64,000 nt of DNA from Gemmatimonadota bacterium (lineage in GTDB: Bacteria > Gemmatimonadota > Gemmatimonadetes > Gemmatimonadales > Gemmatimonadaceae): contig JAJTHG010000017.1 in the NCBI GenBank assembly GCA_021298835.1, positions 1-64,000 of the forward strand, in the 5' to 3' direction. Made by a program: the position numbers and the translations under genes. Of this stretch, positions 33,057-41,465 are shown piece by piece. Numbering within the stretch: position 1 is the first letter of the stretch; each line of letters begins with the position of its first letter. The notes beneath the pieces were generated by a model that was not told where the DNA came from, made no database searches, and saw only the letters and a list, made by a program, of their open reading frames with translations.

Positions 33057-33724
33057 CGCGCCGGCCTCGCCATGGCCGCCGCCTGCGCGGCGTCATCCAG
33101 CCCGCGCTGCTCTGCCTGCTGGCCTTCCCCCTCTCGGCCCAGACGACCGAGGAGACCGCCGAGGACTCGGTCGCGGCGCCTGCCCCGGCGCCTGTGCCGG
33201 CGCCTGTGCCGCGTGGTCGCCAGTCGTGGATCGGCGACCGCCGCGCGTTCACCGTCGGCGACGTGCTGACCGTGATGGTGGACGAGTTCACGCTCGCCTC
33301 GGCCAACCTGGGCAACGTCAACACCAACAACCGCCGGAACACGAAGGACGCCGGCATCACCATCCGCACCCCCTCGCCGGCCGCGTCGGGCTCGGTGGGC
33401 TTCAACGCCACCGACAACAACGAGCAGAACCAGCGCGGCGAGGCGGTGAGGCAGAACCGCTTCCAGAGCGAGATGACGGTGCGCGTCGTCGAGGTCCTCG
33501 GCGGCGGCGTGCTGCGCGTCGAGGGCCGCAAGATCCTCAACGTTGACAGGAACACACAGGAAGTCGTCATGTCCGGCTTCGTCCGGCCGCAGGACATCGG
33601 CCCGTTCAACCAGGTGGATTCCTGGCGGGTCGGTGAGCTCCGGCTCGACTACAAGGCCACCGGGCAGCTCGGCAAACCGAAGCAGGGTGTGCTCGGTCGT
33701 GTCGCCGGGTGGATCTGGCCGTGA
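33053..33724 (+). CDS. flgH: L-ring protein FlgH, without a lipobox
   Basis: The 223-residue protein has a GTG start overlapping the flgA stop. After a signal peptide (about 1-30, PLSAQ) come WIGDRRAFTVGDVLTVMVDE, RQNRFQSEMTVRVVEVLGGG and VEGRKILNV, typical of FlgH. FlgH is usually a lipoprotein; here the only N-terminal cysteine (residue 21) is inside the hydrophobic core and is not preceded by a lipobox, so the protein may not be acylated. Confidence 0.95.
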   Translation: MTRRPRHGRRLRGVIQPALLCLLAFPLSAQTTEETAEDSVAAPAPAPVPAPVPRGRQSWIGDRRAFTVGDVLTVMVDEFTLASANLGNVNTNNRRNTKDAGITIRTPSPAASGSVGFNATDNNEQNQRGEAVRQNRFQSEMTVRVVEVLGGGVLRVEGRKILNVDRNTQEVVMSGFVRPQDIGPFNQVDSWRVGELRLDYKATGQLGKPKQGVLGRVAGWIWP

Positions 33725-34806
33725 TCTACCGCGTACACTGCCCCCGGCAACGCCGCGCGCGCCAGCGCATCGTGCTCTGGCTCACGCTCGGTGCCTTCCT
33801 CCTTGGCCTGCTGCTGCCCCGCGACGCGCGCGCGCAGGATCCGCGCATCCGCGACCTCACGCTGCAGCAGGGGGCGGCACCGGTGCGGCTGGTCGGTTAC
33901 GGCCTCGTCGTGGGCCTCGACGGCACCGGCGACCGCGCCATGGCCGGCCGCGGGATGGGCCAGACGGTGCTCTCGATCGCCAACCTGCTGCGCCGCTTCC
34001 AGGTCGAGGTGCCGGCCGAGGTGCTGCAGCCGCGGAACGTCGCGGCCGTGATGGTCACCGCCGAGGTCTCGCCCTTCCTGCGCGCGGGCGGCCGGTTCGA
34101 CGTCTCCGTCGCCTCGCTCGGCGACGCGCGCTCGCTCAAGGGCGGCGTCCTCTTCGTGACGCCGCTCCTCGCCGACGTCGGCGGGCCGGCCGTGGCGAGC
34201 GCGCAGGGCCCGATGCTGCTCAGCGACGGCTCGTCGCCGCGCGACCTGACCGGCCCGGTCGAGACGTCCGGCCGCATTCCGCAGGGCGGCATGATCGAGC
34301 TCGACCTCCCGCGCCCGACGCTCGCCGACGACAGCAAGCTGCTCCTGCGCGAACCCGACCTCGCGACCGCCTCGCGCATCGCCTCGGTCATCGACTCGGT
34401 CATCGGCAAGGGCACGGCGACCGTCGAGGACGACGGCGCGGTCGCGCTCGCCATCACCGCGTCCGGGACCGAGCGCGCCGCGACCCTCGCCCGCATCCGT
34501 TCGCTGCGCGTGCGGCCCGAGCGCGCGGCCCGGGTGGTCATCGACGGCCGCGACGGCACCATTGTCGCCGGCGGCGATCTGGTGCTCTCCGAGGCGCTCG
34601 TGTCGCACGGCCCCGTGACGCTCACGATCGGCCAGCCCGCCGACAGTACCGCCACCCGCGGCGACGTCCGCCTGCCCAACGGCGTGTCCGTCCAGCGCGT
34701 GGCCTCGGCGCTGCACGCGGTCCAGGTGACGCCGGGCGAAATCGCCGCGATCTTCGCCTCCCTCAAGGAAGTGGGGGCGCTGGCGGCCGAGGTGATCGTC
34801 CGATGA
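33721..34806 (+). CDS. flgI: P-ring protein FlgI
   Basis: The protein has 361 residues from the GTG at 33721 (overlapping the flgH stop; 33709 is an alternative). A signal peptide ends near DARAQ, then RIRDLTLQQGAAPVRLVGYG, LVVGLDGTGDR and LQPRNVAAVMVTAEVSPFLR mark FlgI. It builds the periplasmic bushing around the rod. The stop overlaps the flgJ ATG. Confidence 0.97.
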   Translation: MIYRVHCPRQRRARQRIVLWLTLGAFLLGLLLPRDARAQDPRIRDLTLQQGAAPVRLVGYGLVVGLDGTGDRAMAGRGMGQTVLSIANLLRRFQVEVPAEVLQPRNVAAVMVTAEVSPFLRAGGRFDVSVASLGDARSLKGGVLFVTPLLADVGGPAVASAQGPMLLSDGSSPRDLTGPVETSGRIPQGGMIELDLPRPTLADDSKLLLREPDLATASRIASVIDSVIGKGTATVEDDGAVALAITASGTERAATLARIRSLRVRPERAARVVIDGRDGTIVAGGDLVLSEALVSHGPVTLTIGQPADSTATRGDVRLPNGVSVQRVASALHAVQVTPGEIAAIFASLKEVGALAAEVIVR

Positions 34807-35108
34807 CCCTGCGTCCCGCCGCCGGCGCGCCGCCCCTCGCGGCCCTCGCGCCCGACCGCGACGCGCGTCTGCGCGAGACCGCGGTCCAGCTCGAGGGGAT
34901 GTTCGTCACCCAACTCTATCAGGCCATGCGGACCACAGTGCCGGACGACGGCCTCATCGCCGGCGGATCGGGCGCGGCGATGTTCACCGGCCTGCTCGAC
35001 GAGCATCTCGCGGCCCGGACCCCGGAGCGCTGGGGCGGACACGGCCTCGCCGACGCGCTCGTGCGGCAGCTTCGCGGACTCGCCCCCGCGCCGGAGGCGC
35101 AGCCGTGA
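34803..35108 (+). CDS. flgJ: Rod-capping protein FlgJ, rod-binding domain only
   Basis: The 101-residue protein corresponds to the N-terminal rod-binding domain: LRETAVQLEGMFVTQLYQAM, then GGSGAAMFTGLLDEHLA. The C-terminal glucosaminidase domain of gamma-proteobacterial FlgJ (total about 310 residues) is absent. A separate peptidoglycan hydrolase is therefore needed for rod passage; the M15 domain in FliK is a candidate. It overlaps flgI and flgN by four bases each. Confidence 0.93.
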   Translation: MTLRPAAGAPPLAALAPDRDARLRETAVQLEGMFVTQLYQAMRTTVPDDGLIAGGSGAAMFTGLLDEHLAARTPERWGGHGLADALVRQLRGLAPAPEAQP

Positions 35109-35671
35109 CGGAGCCGATGCCCGCGCCCGCCGCCGACAGCCACGCGCTGCCGCTTCGCCCCGAGGGGGCGCGCCGGCCGGTCGCCACGCCGTCCATGCTG
35201 AACGCCCTCGCCGACGCGATCACGACGGAGACCCGGCTCCTCGACGAGCTCGCGCAGATCATGCAGCGCCAGCGCGCGGCCGTGGCGCAGGACGACATCG
35301 ACCAGGTCGACGACTCCGTGTACGCGACCCACCGCGTGCTGCTCACGCTCGGCGAGGCGCGCCGCCGCCGCCGGTCCCTCAACCGGCTGATCTCGGACAA
35401 CGACGAGCTCGCCATCCGCGAGCTCGAGGCGCTGCTCGGGGGTGCGCTGCCCGCGGCACTGCAGCAGGCGCGGGTCGCGCTCCGGACGTCGGCCGAGACC
35501 CTGACGCGCGAGGTGGACACGAACCGCCGCGTGCTGCGGCAGGCGATGACGGCCGGAGATGCCTACGTGCGTACCCTGCTCGGCGTCGAGGCCCCGGTGG
35601 CGTCCGCCTACGGCCGCGCCCCCGCGCCCGAGCCCCGCGCCGGCGGGCTCCTCGTCGACCGTCGGGGCTGA
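35105..35671 (+). CDS. flgN: Hook-filament junction chaperone FlgN
   Basis: The 188-residue protein has a GTG start. Its helical FlgN-type core is SMLNALADAITTETRLLDEL, AQIMQRQRAAVAQDDID and two more helices; its ends are low-complexity. It lies immediately before flgK, its expected client. Sequence recognition is moderate, context strong. Confidence 0.85.
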   Translation: MTEPMPAPAADSHALPLRPEGARRPVATPSMLNALADAITTETRLLDELAQIMQRQRAAVAQDDIDQVDDSVYATHRVLLTLGEARRRRRSLNRLISDNDELAIRELEALLGGALPAALQQARVALRTSAETLTREVDTNRRVLRQAMTAGDAYVRTLLGVEAPVASAYGRAPAPEPRAGGLLVDRRG

Positions 35672-35674
35672 CTC

Positions 35675-37213
35675 GTGAGCGGCACCTTCGGCGGCATCCT
35701 CTCGGTCGCGCGCTCGGCGCTCCGCGCGCAGCAGTACGCGATCGAGGTCGCGTCGCAGAACATCGCCAACGCGCAGACCGAGGGGTACACGCGGACGCGT
35801 GCGGTGCTCAGCCCGCTGCCGGTCCGCCACCTGCCCTATGGCGTCATCGGCACCGGTGTGGCCCTCACCGACGTCGCGCGCGTGCGCGACGTGCTGCTCG
35901 ACGCGGCCTACCGGCGCGAGGCGGCCTCCGCCTCGTTGCACGAGGCGCGGGCCGGCGTGCTCACCCGCGTCGAGACGCTCTTCGCCGAGCCGAGCGACGC
36001 GAGCCTCGGCGCGGCCCTCGACCGCTTCACCGACGCGTGGAGCGACCTCGCCAACGCGCCCGCGAGCGTGCCGGCCCGGCAGGTCGTGGCGCAGCGCGGC
36101 CAGCAGGTCGCCCAGTGGCTCAACGGCGCCGACGCGCGGCTCACGCAGTTCCAGGCCGGGACGTACGCGCGGCTCGAGGAGCAGGTGGGCCGGATGAACC
36201 AGCTGTTCCGCCAGATCGCCGACCTCAACGGTCAGATCGTCCCGATGGAGTCCAACGGCGCGACCGCGGCCCCGCTGCGCGACCAGCGCGACCGCATGCT
36301 CGACGAGCTCGCGACGATGGCCGGTGCCGAGGCCCTCGAGAACAGCGATGGCAGCGTGAACGTGATCGTCGCCGGTCAGACGATGGTGGACCAGACACGG
36401 GCCAGCACCTTCAACGCGCCCAGCCTCGTCAATGGCACCGCGCGTCTCACGCTCGGGTTGTCGAGCGAGCCCGTGTCCGTGCGCACCGGCTCGGTGGCGG
36501 GCCTGCTCGAGACCTACAACACCGACGTGCCGGGCCTGCGCGCCGAACTCGACCGCATCGCCACCGCCCTCGTGCACGGCGTCAATCGCTGGCATCGCAC
36601 CGGGCACACCCCGGCCGGCGACGCGCAGAACGCCGCCGGCGAGGCGTACGATCCCGCCACGCCGGCGGCCCTGCGGGGCTCGCGCATCGACTTCTTCGCC
36701 TCGCCGGCCGGCACGGTACCGGGCGTGACGCCCACCGTCACCGCGCGCGACATCCGCCTGTCCGATGCGGTGCTGGCGGACGTGAACGTCGTGGCCGCCG
36801 GTCGGGGGGGATGGAACGGCACTGCCGTCGTCGCCCAGCCGGGCGACAACAGCATCGCGGTGGCGATCGCCGGCCTGCGCACCGCGACGACCTTCCCCGA
36901 CGATACCCACGCCGGCACCACGGACCCCCCGGCGCAGGTGGGGCTGCCGGGGCTCGGCGGCCGCTCCGTCGCCGACGCCTGGCGCTCCACGGTCACCACG
37001 CTCGGCCTCGGCGTGTCGGACGCGACGGCCGACCAGGAGGCCGGTGACGCCCTGCGCCAGCAGGCGGACCAGCGCCGCCAGGCGGTCTCGGCGGTGAGCA
37101 TCGACGAGGAGCTGATCGGCCTCACGAAGGCGCAGCAGTCGTATCAGGCCGCTGCGCGGGTGATCGCCGTCGTGCAGGAGATGACGGCGGACCTCATGAG
37201 CCTCGTACGGTAG
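35675..37213 (+). CDS. flgK: Hook-filament junction protein FlgK
   Basis: The 512-residue protein has a GTG start. The N-terminal region is LSVARSALRAQQYAIEVASQ with NIANAQTEGYTRTRAVLSPL, and the C-terminal helix is VSIDEELIGLTKAQQSYQAA with ARVIAVVQEMTADLMSLV. It is the first hook-associated protein. flgL, which normally follows, is not in the window. Confidence 0.96.
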   Translation: MSGTFGGILSVARSALRAQQYAIEVASQNIANAQTEGYTRTRAVLSPLPVRHLPYGVIGTGVALTDVARVRDVLLDAAYRREAASASLHEARAGVLTRVETLFAEPSDASLGAALDRFTDAWSDLANAPASVPARQVVAQRGQQVAQWLNGADARLTQFQAGTYARLEEQVGRMNQLFRQIADLNGQIVPMESNGATAAPLRDQRDRMLDELATMAGAEALENSDGSVNVIVAGQTMVDQTRASTFNAPSLVNGTARLTLGLSSEPVSVRTGSVAGLLETYNTDVPGLRAELDRIATALVHGVNRWHRTGHTPAGDAQNAAGEAYDPATPAALRGSRIDFFASPAGTVPGVTPTVTARDIRLSDAVLADVNVVAAGRGGWNGTAVVAQPGDNSIAVAIAGLRTATTFPDDTHAGTTDPPAQVGLPGLGGRSVADAWRSTVTTLGLGVSDATADQEAGDALRQQADQRRQAVSAVSIDEELIGLTKAQQSYQAAARVIAVVQEMTADLMSLVR

Positions 37214-37223
37214 GGGGCACCGC

Positions 37224-37517
37224 GTGCTCATCCTGAGCCGTCGCGAGGGCGACGCGATCCTGCTCGACGGTGGCATCAAGATCGTCGTCCTCGCCTGCGA
37301 CCGGCGCGGCGTGCGGATCGGCATCGAGGCACCGCCCGAGGTGACCATCGTGCGCGGCGAGATCGTCGCGCAGGTCGAGGACGCCACGCGCAAGGCGACC
37401 GCCTCGGCCGCCTCGGCCGCGGCGCTCCTCGGCGCCCCCGGCGCGGCGCGCCCCGCCCCGCTCGCGGCGGCGGCCCCGGCTACGCCCGCGCCCGAGCCCG
37501 CGCCCGGAGCGCCGTGA
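37224..37517 (+). CDS. csrA: Carbon storage regulator CsrA with long tail
   Basis: The 97-residue protein has a GTG start. Residues 1-55 are a clear CsrA: LILSRREGDAILLDGGIKIV, VRIGIEAPPEVTIVRGEIV. The rest is an alanine/proline-rich tail absent from the usual 60-75 residue CsrA. CsrA blocks translation of target mRNAs such as flagellin, and is typically countered by FliW, whose gene is not seen here. It overlaps the convergent kinase-like gene by 38 bases. Confidence 0.93.
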   Translation: MLILSRREGDAILLDGGIKIVVLACDRRGVRIGIEAPPEVTIVRGEIVAQVEDATRKATASAASAAALLGAPGAARPAPLAAAAPATPAPEPAPGAP

Positions 37518-38118
37518 GCGTCGGCAGGCGCAGGCGATAGCCCGCTTCCGCCGTCCAGACGAGGGCGCCGTCGTCGCCCATCAGGTGCGCCGCGACGGCG
37601 GCCAGCGCGTCACCGCTGCCGGGGGCGTCGAGGGGCGAGCCGGCCGACGTGCCGATGCCGAACGTCACCGCCGCGTCGTCATGGGTCACGTCGAGCGACA
37701 GCCCGCCCCCGGCGTCACCCACCGCGACGAGCAGCAGGAGCAGCGCATGCTGCAGCGCCAGCGGCCGGCACCGCAGGGGCGGTACCCCTCCCAGCGGGAC
37801 GGCGCGGACGGCGGCGTCCCGGAACTCGGCGATGCACCCGACGAGCGCCAACACGTCCGGCACGACGTCGTCCGCCATGACCGGCTCGGCCGGCGCGTGC
37901 GGGGCGCGCGGCAGGAGGCGCATGAGGCGGAGCAGGGTTCCCAGCCGACCCACCTCGTCGTCCAAGCGCGTGAGCAGGCCGTGATCGACGCCGTCGCGCA
38001 ACTCGACGACGGCGGCCAAGGCGGCCGTCCGGTTGCTCAGGTCGTGGTTGAGGCCACGCTGGACGCGCTCGGCCGTGGCCAGCCACGTCGCCGCCGGCAG
38101 GTCAGGCCGCTCGTCCAC
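37480..38118 (-). CDS. Histidine-kinase-like protein with degenerate ATPase domain
   Basis: The protein has 212 residues from a GTG at 38118; a longer reading from 38208 would run through the motA promoter. It has an H-box-like helix, GLNHDLSNRTAALAAVVELR (histidine near residue 25), a second helix ELRDGVDHGLLTRLDDEVG, and a C-terminal region resembling a HATPase fold but without a recognisable N- or G-box. There is no sensor domain. It could be a phosphotransfer protein or cytoplasmic kinase for the regulator at 6981, but this is inference from the locus. Confidence 0.6.
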   Translation of the reverse strand: MDERPDLPAATWLATAERVQRGLNHDLSNRTAALAAVVELRDGVDHGLLTRLDDEVGRLGTLLRLMRLLPRAPHAPAEPVMADDVVPDVLALVGCIAEFRDAAVRAVPLGGVPPLRCRPLALQHALLLLLVAVGDAGGGLSLDVTHDDAAVTFGIGTSAGSPLDAPGSGDALAAVAAHLMGDDGALVWTAEAGYRLRLPTLTALRARARARA

Positions 38119-38142
38119 CAGCCCTCCATCGGCCCCGCGGGC

Positions 38143-38170
38143 TGAACCCCGGGCGGGGAGCGGCCGATAC
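38143..38170 (+). promoter_or_regulatory. Sigma-28 (FliA)-like promoter before motA
   Basis: GCCGATAC at 38163-38170 matches the sigma-28 -10 consensus GCCGATAA at seven of eight positions. Upstream TGAACCCC (38143-38150) is a weak -35 at spacing 12 (consensus TAAAGTTT, spacing 11). Transcription would begin near 38177, 58 bases before the motA start. The fliA gene is in the same island. Confidence 0.5.
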
Positions 38171-38234
38171 TGGGGACATCCCGGGCCGCCCCGCACGGCG
38201 ACCCGCACGTCCGTCCACGTCCGCCTTCTCCCCC

Positions 38235-39092
38235 GTGTTCCTGATCATCGGCATCGTCGTCGTATTCGGCAGCGTCATCGGCGGCTACGTGATGCACCAC
38301 GGGAAGATCGCGGTGCTGATGCAGCCGAACGAGTTCCTCATCATCGGGGGTGCCTCGCTCGGCGCGATGATCGTCGCCAATCCCCCGGCGGTGCTCAAGG
38401 GGGTGGTCAGCGGCGTCATGGGGCTCCTCAAGCCTAACCCCTTCGGCAACCGGGCCTACGGGGAGCTGCTGCAGGTGCTGTACGACGTCTTCCAGAAGGC
38501 CCGCAAGGACGGGCTGGTGGGGCTCGAGTCGCACATCGAGGAGCCGAGCAAGTCGGACATCTTCGGCAAGTACCCGTCGTTCCTGGCGAACCACCACGCC
38601 GTGCACCTGCTCTGCGACACGCTGAAGGTGCTGCTCACCGGGGCGGTCGAGGACCACCACCTGTCCGACATCCTCGATGCCGACCTCGAGCAGCACCACC
38701 ACGAGGCGATGCAGGTGCCGCAGGCGATCACCACGGCCGGCGACGCGATGCCGGGCTTCGGCATCGTGGCCGCGGTCCTCGGGGTGGTCATCACGATGGG
38801 CTCGATCGGGGGCGCGGCGAGCGAGCTGGGCGAGAAGATCGCGGCGGCGCTCGTGGGCACCTTTCTCGGGATCCTGCTGGCGTACGGCATCTTCGGGCCC
38901 GTGGCCAAGGCGATCGAGGGGCGGATCGCCACCGAGCACGCGTATCTCCTGTGCATCAAGACGGCGCTGCTCTCGTTCGCGCGCGGCGACTCGCCGATGA
39001 CGGCCGTGGAGTTCGCGCGGCGCAACATCGAGCCCCACGAGCGGCCGAGCTTCAGCGACCTCGAGCAACTGACCCGCAAGAGGGCGGCCTGA
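38235..39092 (+). CDS. motA: Flagellar stator protein MotA
   Basis: The 285-residue protein has a GTG start and four membrane helices: the first two at about 1-55 (FLIIGIVVVFGSVIGGYVMH) and the last two at 165-230 (GFGIVAAVLGVVITMGSIGG). The charged cytoplasmic loop includes the FliG-contact region (NRAYGELLQVLYDVFQKARK). With MotB it forms the proton channel. One base separates its stop from motB. Confidence 0.96.
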   Translation: MFLIIGIVVVFGSVIGGYVMHHGKIAVLMQPNEFLIIGGASLGAMIVANPPAVLKGVVSGVMGLLKPNPFGNRAYGELLQVLYDVFQKARKDGLVGLESHIEEPSKSDIFGKYPSFLANHHAVHLLCDTLKVLLTGAVEDHHLSDILDADLEQHHHEAMQVPQAITTAGDAMPGFGIVAAVLGVVITMGSIGGAASELGEKIAAALVGTFLGILLAYGIFGPVAKAIEGRIATEHAYLLCIKTALLSFARGDSPMTAVEFARRNIEPHERPSFSDLEQLTRKRAA

Positions 39093-39093
39093 C

Positions 39094-39918
39094 GTGCCGG
39101 GCAAGGACAAGCACAAGCGCCCGATCGTCATCAAGAAGGTCAAGAAGGGCGGCCACGGCGGTCACCACGGCGGGTCGTGGAAGGTCGCCTACGCCGACTT
39201 CGTCACCGCGATGATGGCGTTCTTCATGGTGCTCTGGATCCTCGGCATGGAGCAGAGTCTCAAGGACGCGATCGAGGGCTACTTCTCCAATCCGGTCGGC
39301 TTCAAGCGGGGCTACTCCACCGGGCAGAACATCCTGTCGTCGGGCAACTCGCCGGCGCAGGTGCGGAAGCCGCCGATCCGGATGATCGTGCGCGCCGCCG
39401 AGGAGCAGCGGTTCGGCCAGGTGGAGGAGCGCCTCAACGCGGCCGTCTCGGCGGCGCGGGCCCGGCTCGAGAACACGATCATCGAGGTCACCCGGACAGA
39501 GCAGGGGTTGCGGATCGAACTGATGGAGAGCGGCGAGGAGGAGACGTTCTTCGCGCGCGGCTCGAGCACGATGCGGCCGCCCCTCGTGCTGGCCTTGCAG
39601 CTCGTCGCCATGGAGTTGACGGAGCTCTCGAACCCCGTCGTCGTCGAGGGTCATACCGACGGCACGGCCTTCGGCGACGGGACGCGGACGAACTGGGAGC
39701 TCTCGGCCGACCGCGCCAACGCGGCTCGGCGGGTGCTCGAGGCGGCCGGGATCTCGCCGCTCCGCATCTCGGAGGTGCGCGGGTACGCCGACAAGCGGCT
39801 GCGGGTGCCGGAGAATCCCCTGGCGCCGCAGAACCGCCGCATCTCGCTCCTGCTGCCCTTCACGCACGTCCCCGAGCCGTCGCCGGCCGCCACCGACAGC
39901 ACCGCCTCCGTGAGCTGA
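39094..39918 (+). CDS. motB: Flagellar stator protein MotB
   Basis: The 274-residue protein has a GTG start. After a basic, glycine/histidine-rich N-terminus, the single membrane helix holds the proton-binding aspartate D35 (YADFVTAMMAFFMVLWI). The periplasmic OmpA-like peptidoglycan-binding domain contains VVVEGHTDGTAFGDGTRTNW and LSADRANAARRVLEAAGI. It anchors the stator to the cell wall. Confidence 0.96.
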   Translation: MPGKDKHKRPIVIKKVKKGGHGGHHGGSWKVAYADFVTAMMAFFMVLWILGMEQSLKDAIEGYFSNPVGFKRGYSTGQNILSSGNSPAQVRKPPIRMIVRAAEEQRFGQVEERLNAAVSAARARLENTIIEVTRTEQGLRIELMESGEEETFFARGSSTMRPPLVLALQLVAMELTELSNPVVVEGHTDGTAFGDGTRTNWELSADRANAARRVLEAAGISPLRISEVRGYADKRLRVPENPLAPQNRRISLLLPFTHVPEPSPAATDSTASVS

Positions 39919-39925
39919 GCCTCGG

Positions 39926-39946
39926 CGCGCACGCGCCCCGTGCGCG
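39926..39946 (+). terminator. Hairpin after motB
   Basis: CGCGCACG and CGTGCGCG form an eight-base-pair stem with a five-base loop, starting eight bases after the motB stop. No T tract follows. It is placed to close the motAB transcript; the next 235 bases to 40180 hold no recognisable gene. Confidence 0.45.
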
Positions 39947-40180
39947 GGTGCGGTGCAGGAAGCGGTGATGCGGGCCACGCTCCGCGCTTCGGGGGCCCGA
40001 TCCGCGAGCGCGCGCACCGGCCATGACGACGAGCGGCACCACCGTCCACTACGATTCCGCTCCGCGAGCGCCGGGCCAGGGCATCCGAGCGGCGCACGCG
40101 CTCACCTGCCGTGCCTCGCGCGCGTACCCGCAAGCCGGTCGCTTGCCGTCTGCACCGAGCACCCCGCGCCTCGCCCGGCC

Positions 40181-40197
40181 GCCGCACCCGGTGCGGC
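40181..40197 (-). terminator. Hairpin after the EAL-HDOD gene
   Basis: GCCGCAC-CCG-GTGCGGC is a seven-base-pair perfect stem with a three-base loop, nine bases downstream of the minus-strand stop at 40206. There is no T run on the minus strand. Confidence 0.4.
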
Positions 40198-40205
40198 ACC
40201 AGGCC

Positions 40206-41465
40206 TCAGGTCGTGCGGATGACCTGCTCGAGCGCCCAGTGCTCCGCCTCGGTGTACGTGCCGAGCAGGTTGTCGCGCGTCAGCCCCAGCGCCTCGGCCT
40301 TGAGGTCCACGTCGCTCCAGTCGCCCCGCTCGAAGCTCTCCGCGAGCTTGAGCATCACCGCATACGGCCCGACGCCCTTCGTGAGCGCGCTCGCCACCGC
40401 GGGGGCGAGCCCCAGCGGCGCGATCGCCTCCTCCATCGGCACGTCCAGCAGCGCGTCGAGCAGCGAGAACAGCCCGACGATGAAGAACACGCCGTCGTCG
40501 TCGCGCCCCAGCACCTGCGCTGCCCGCTCCGCGAAGCGGCCGCGACGCATCGCGACCAGCGCCATCTCGCGCGACGTGCCGTCCCCGGTCACCAGCGACG
40601 ACACCAGCAGCAGCGACACCCATCGGGCGAGCGACTTCCGACCCAGCATCCGCAGAGCGTGCTCGAGCGACGTCACCCCGCTCCCGCCCATCGCCGCCGT
40701 GTTCACCAGCTGCAGCAGCTTGTACGGCATCGCCGCGTCGCTGCCCAGCGTAGCCGCGATCTGCGTGTCGTGGATCCGTTCGTCCCGCAACTGCTGCACG
40801 AGCCGCATCGCGGCGAGCTGCCCCGCCGGCAGCACCTTCTTGGCGACCAGCTGCGGCCGGGAGTAGTAGTAGCCCTGGAACAGCGTGAAGCCCGCCGCCA
40901 TGCACTGGTCGCGCTCCTCGCGCGTCTCCACGCGCTCGGCGAGCAGCGTCTTCCCCGTGCCGCGGAAGAGCGACCCCAGTTCGGCGATGCGGTCGGCCCC
41001 GAGGCCGAGCACGTCAACCTTGAGGTAGGACGCGAACGGCACCAGCCGCGCCGTCCCGGCCGAGAGCACCATGTCGTCGAGCGCCACCTTCCAGCCGCGC
41101 TCGTGCATCCGCTGGACCTCGTCAACGAGCTGGTCGTCCACCACGACGGTCTCGAGCACCTCGATGACGACCCCGTCCTTGGGCAGCAGCTCGTAGACCC
41201 GCTCCTTGATGAGGTCGGCCGTGAAGTTGACCCACGCGGGGTAACCGCCGGTCAACTGCGACAGCCCGAGGCCCACGACCGAGCGCAGCACGGTCTCGGT
41301 GGACATGGACCGGTCGCTCACGCCCGACGTCGGCGCCCCCGAGGCGGTCACGTCGTTGCGATACAGCAGCTCGTAGCCGGCCAGCTGGTTCTCGACGCCG
41401 AAGATCGGCTGTCGCGCCACGAAGACCGGGACGCTTGCCTGACCGGAAGTCGGTTCCGACTGCAC
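40206..41465 (-). CDS. EAL-HDOD signalling protein, probably not a phosphodiesterase
   Basis: The protein has 419 residues from the GTG at 41465, one base overlapping the upstream stop. Residues about 12-205 are an EAL domain in the YuxH/CdgJ style: VFVARQPIFGVENQLAGYEL, with ELL in place of the EAL triad, and LAERVETREERDQCMAAGFT-LFQGYYYSRP. Residues about 210-400 are an HDOD domain (AAMPYKLLQLVNTAAMG, LEHALRMLGRKSLARWVSLL). Proteins of this layout are often c-di-GMP-independent regulators of motility or stress (known for Vibrio CdgJ). It lies beside the flagellar island but on the other strand. Confidence 0.88.
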   Translation of the reverse strand: MQSEPTSGQASVPVFVARQPIFGVENQLAGYELLYRNDVTASGAPTSGVSDRSMSTETVLRSVVGLGLSQLTGGYPAWVNFTADLIKERVYELLPKDGVVIEVLETVVVDDQLVDEVQRMHERGWKVALDDMVLSAGTARLVPFASYLKVDVLGLGADRIAELGSLFRGTGKTLLAERVETREERDQCMAAGFTLFQGYYYSRPQLVAKKVLPAGQLAAMRLVQQLRDERIHDTQIAATLGSDAAMPYKLLQLVNTAAMGGSGVTSLEHALRMLGRKSLARWVSLLLVSSLVTGDGTSREMALVAMRRGRFAERAAQVLGRDDDGVFFIVGLFSLLDALLDVPMEEAIAPLGLAPAVASALTKGVGPYAVMLKLAESFERGDWSDVDLKAEALGLTRDNLLGTYTEAEHWALEQVIRTT

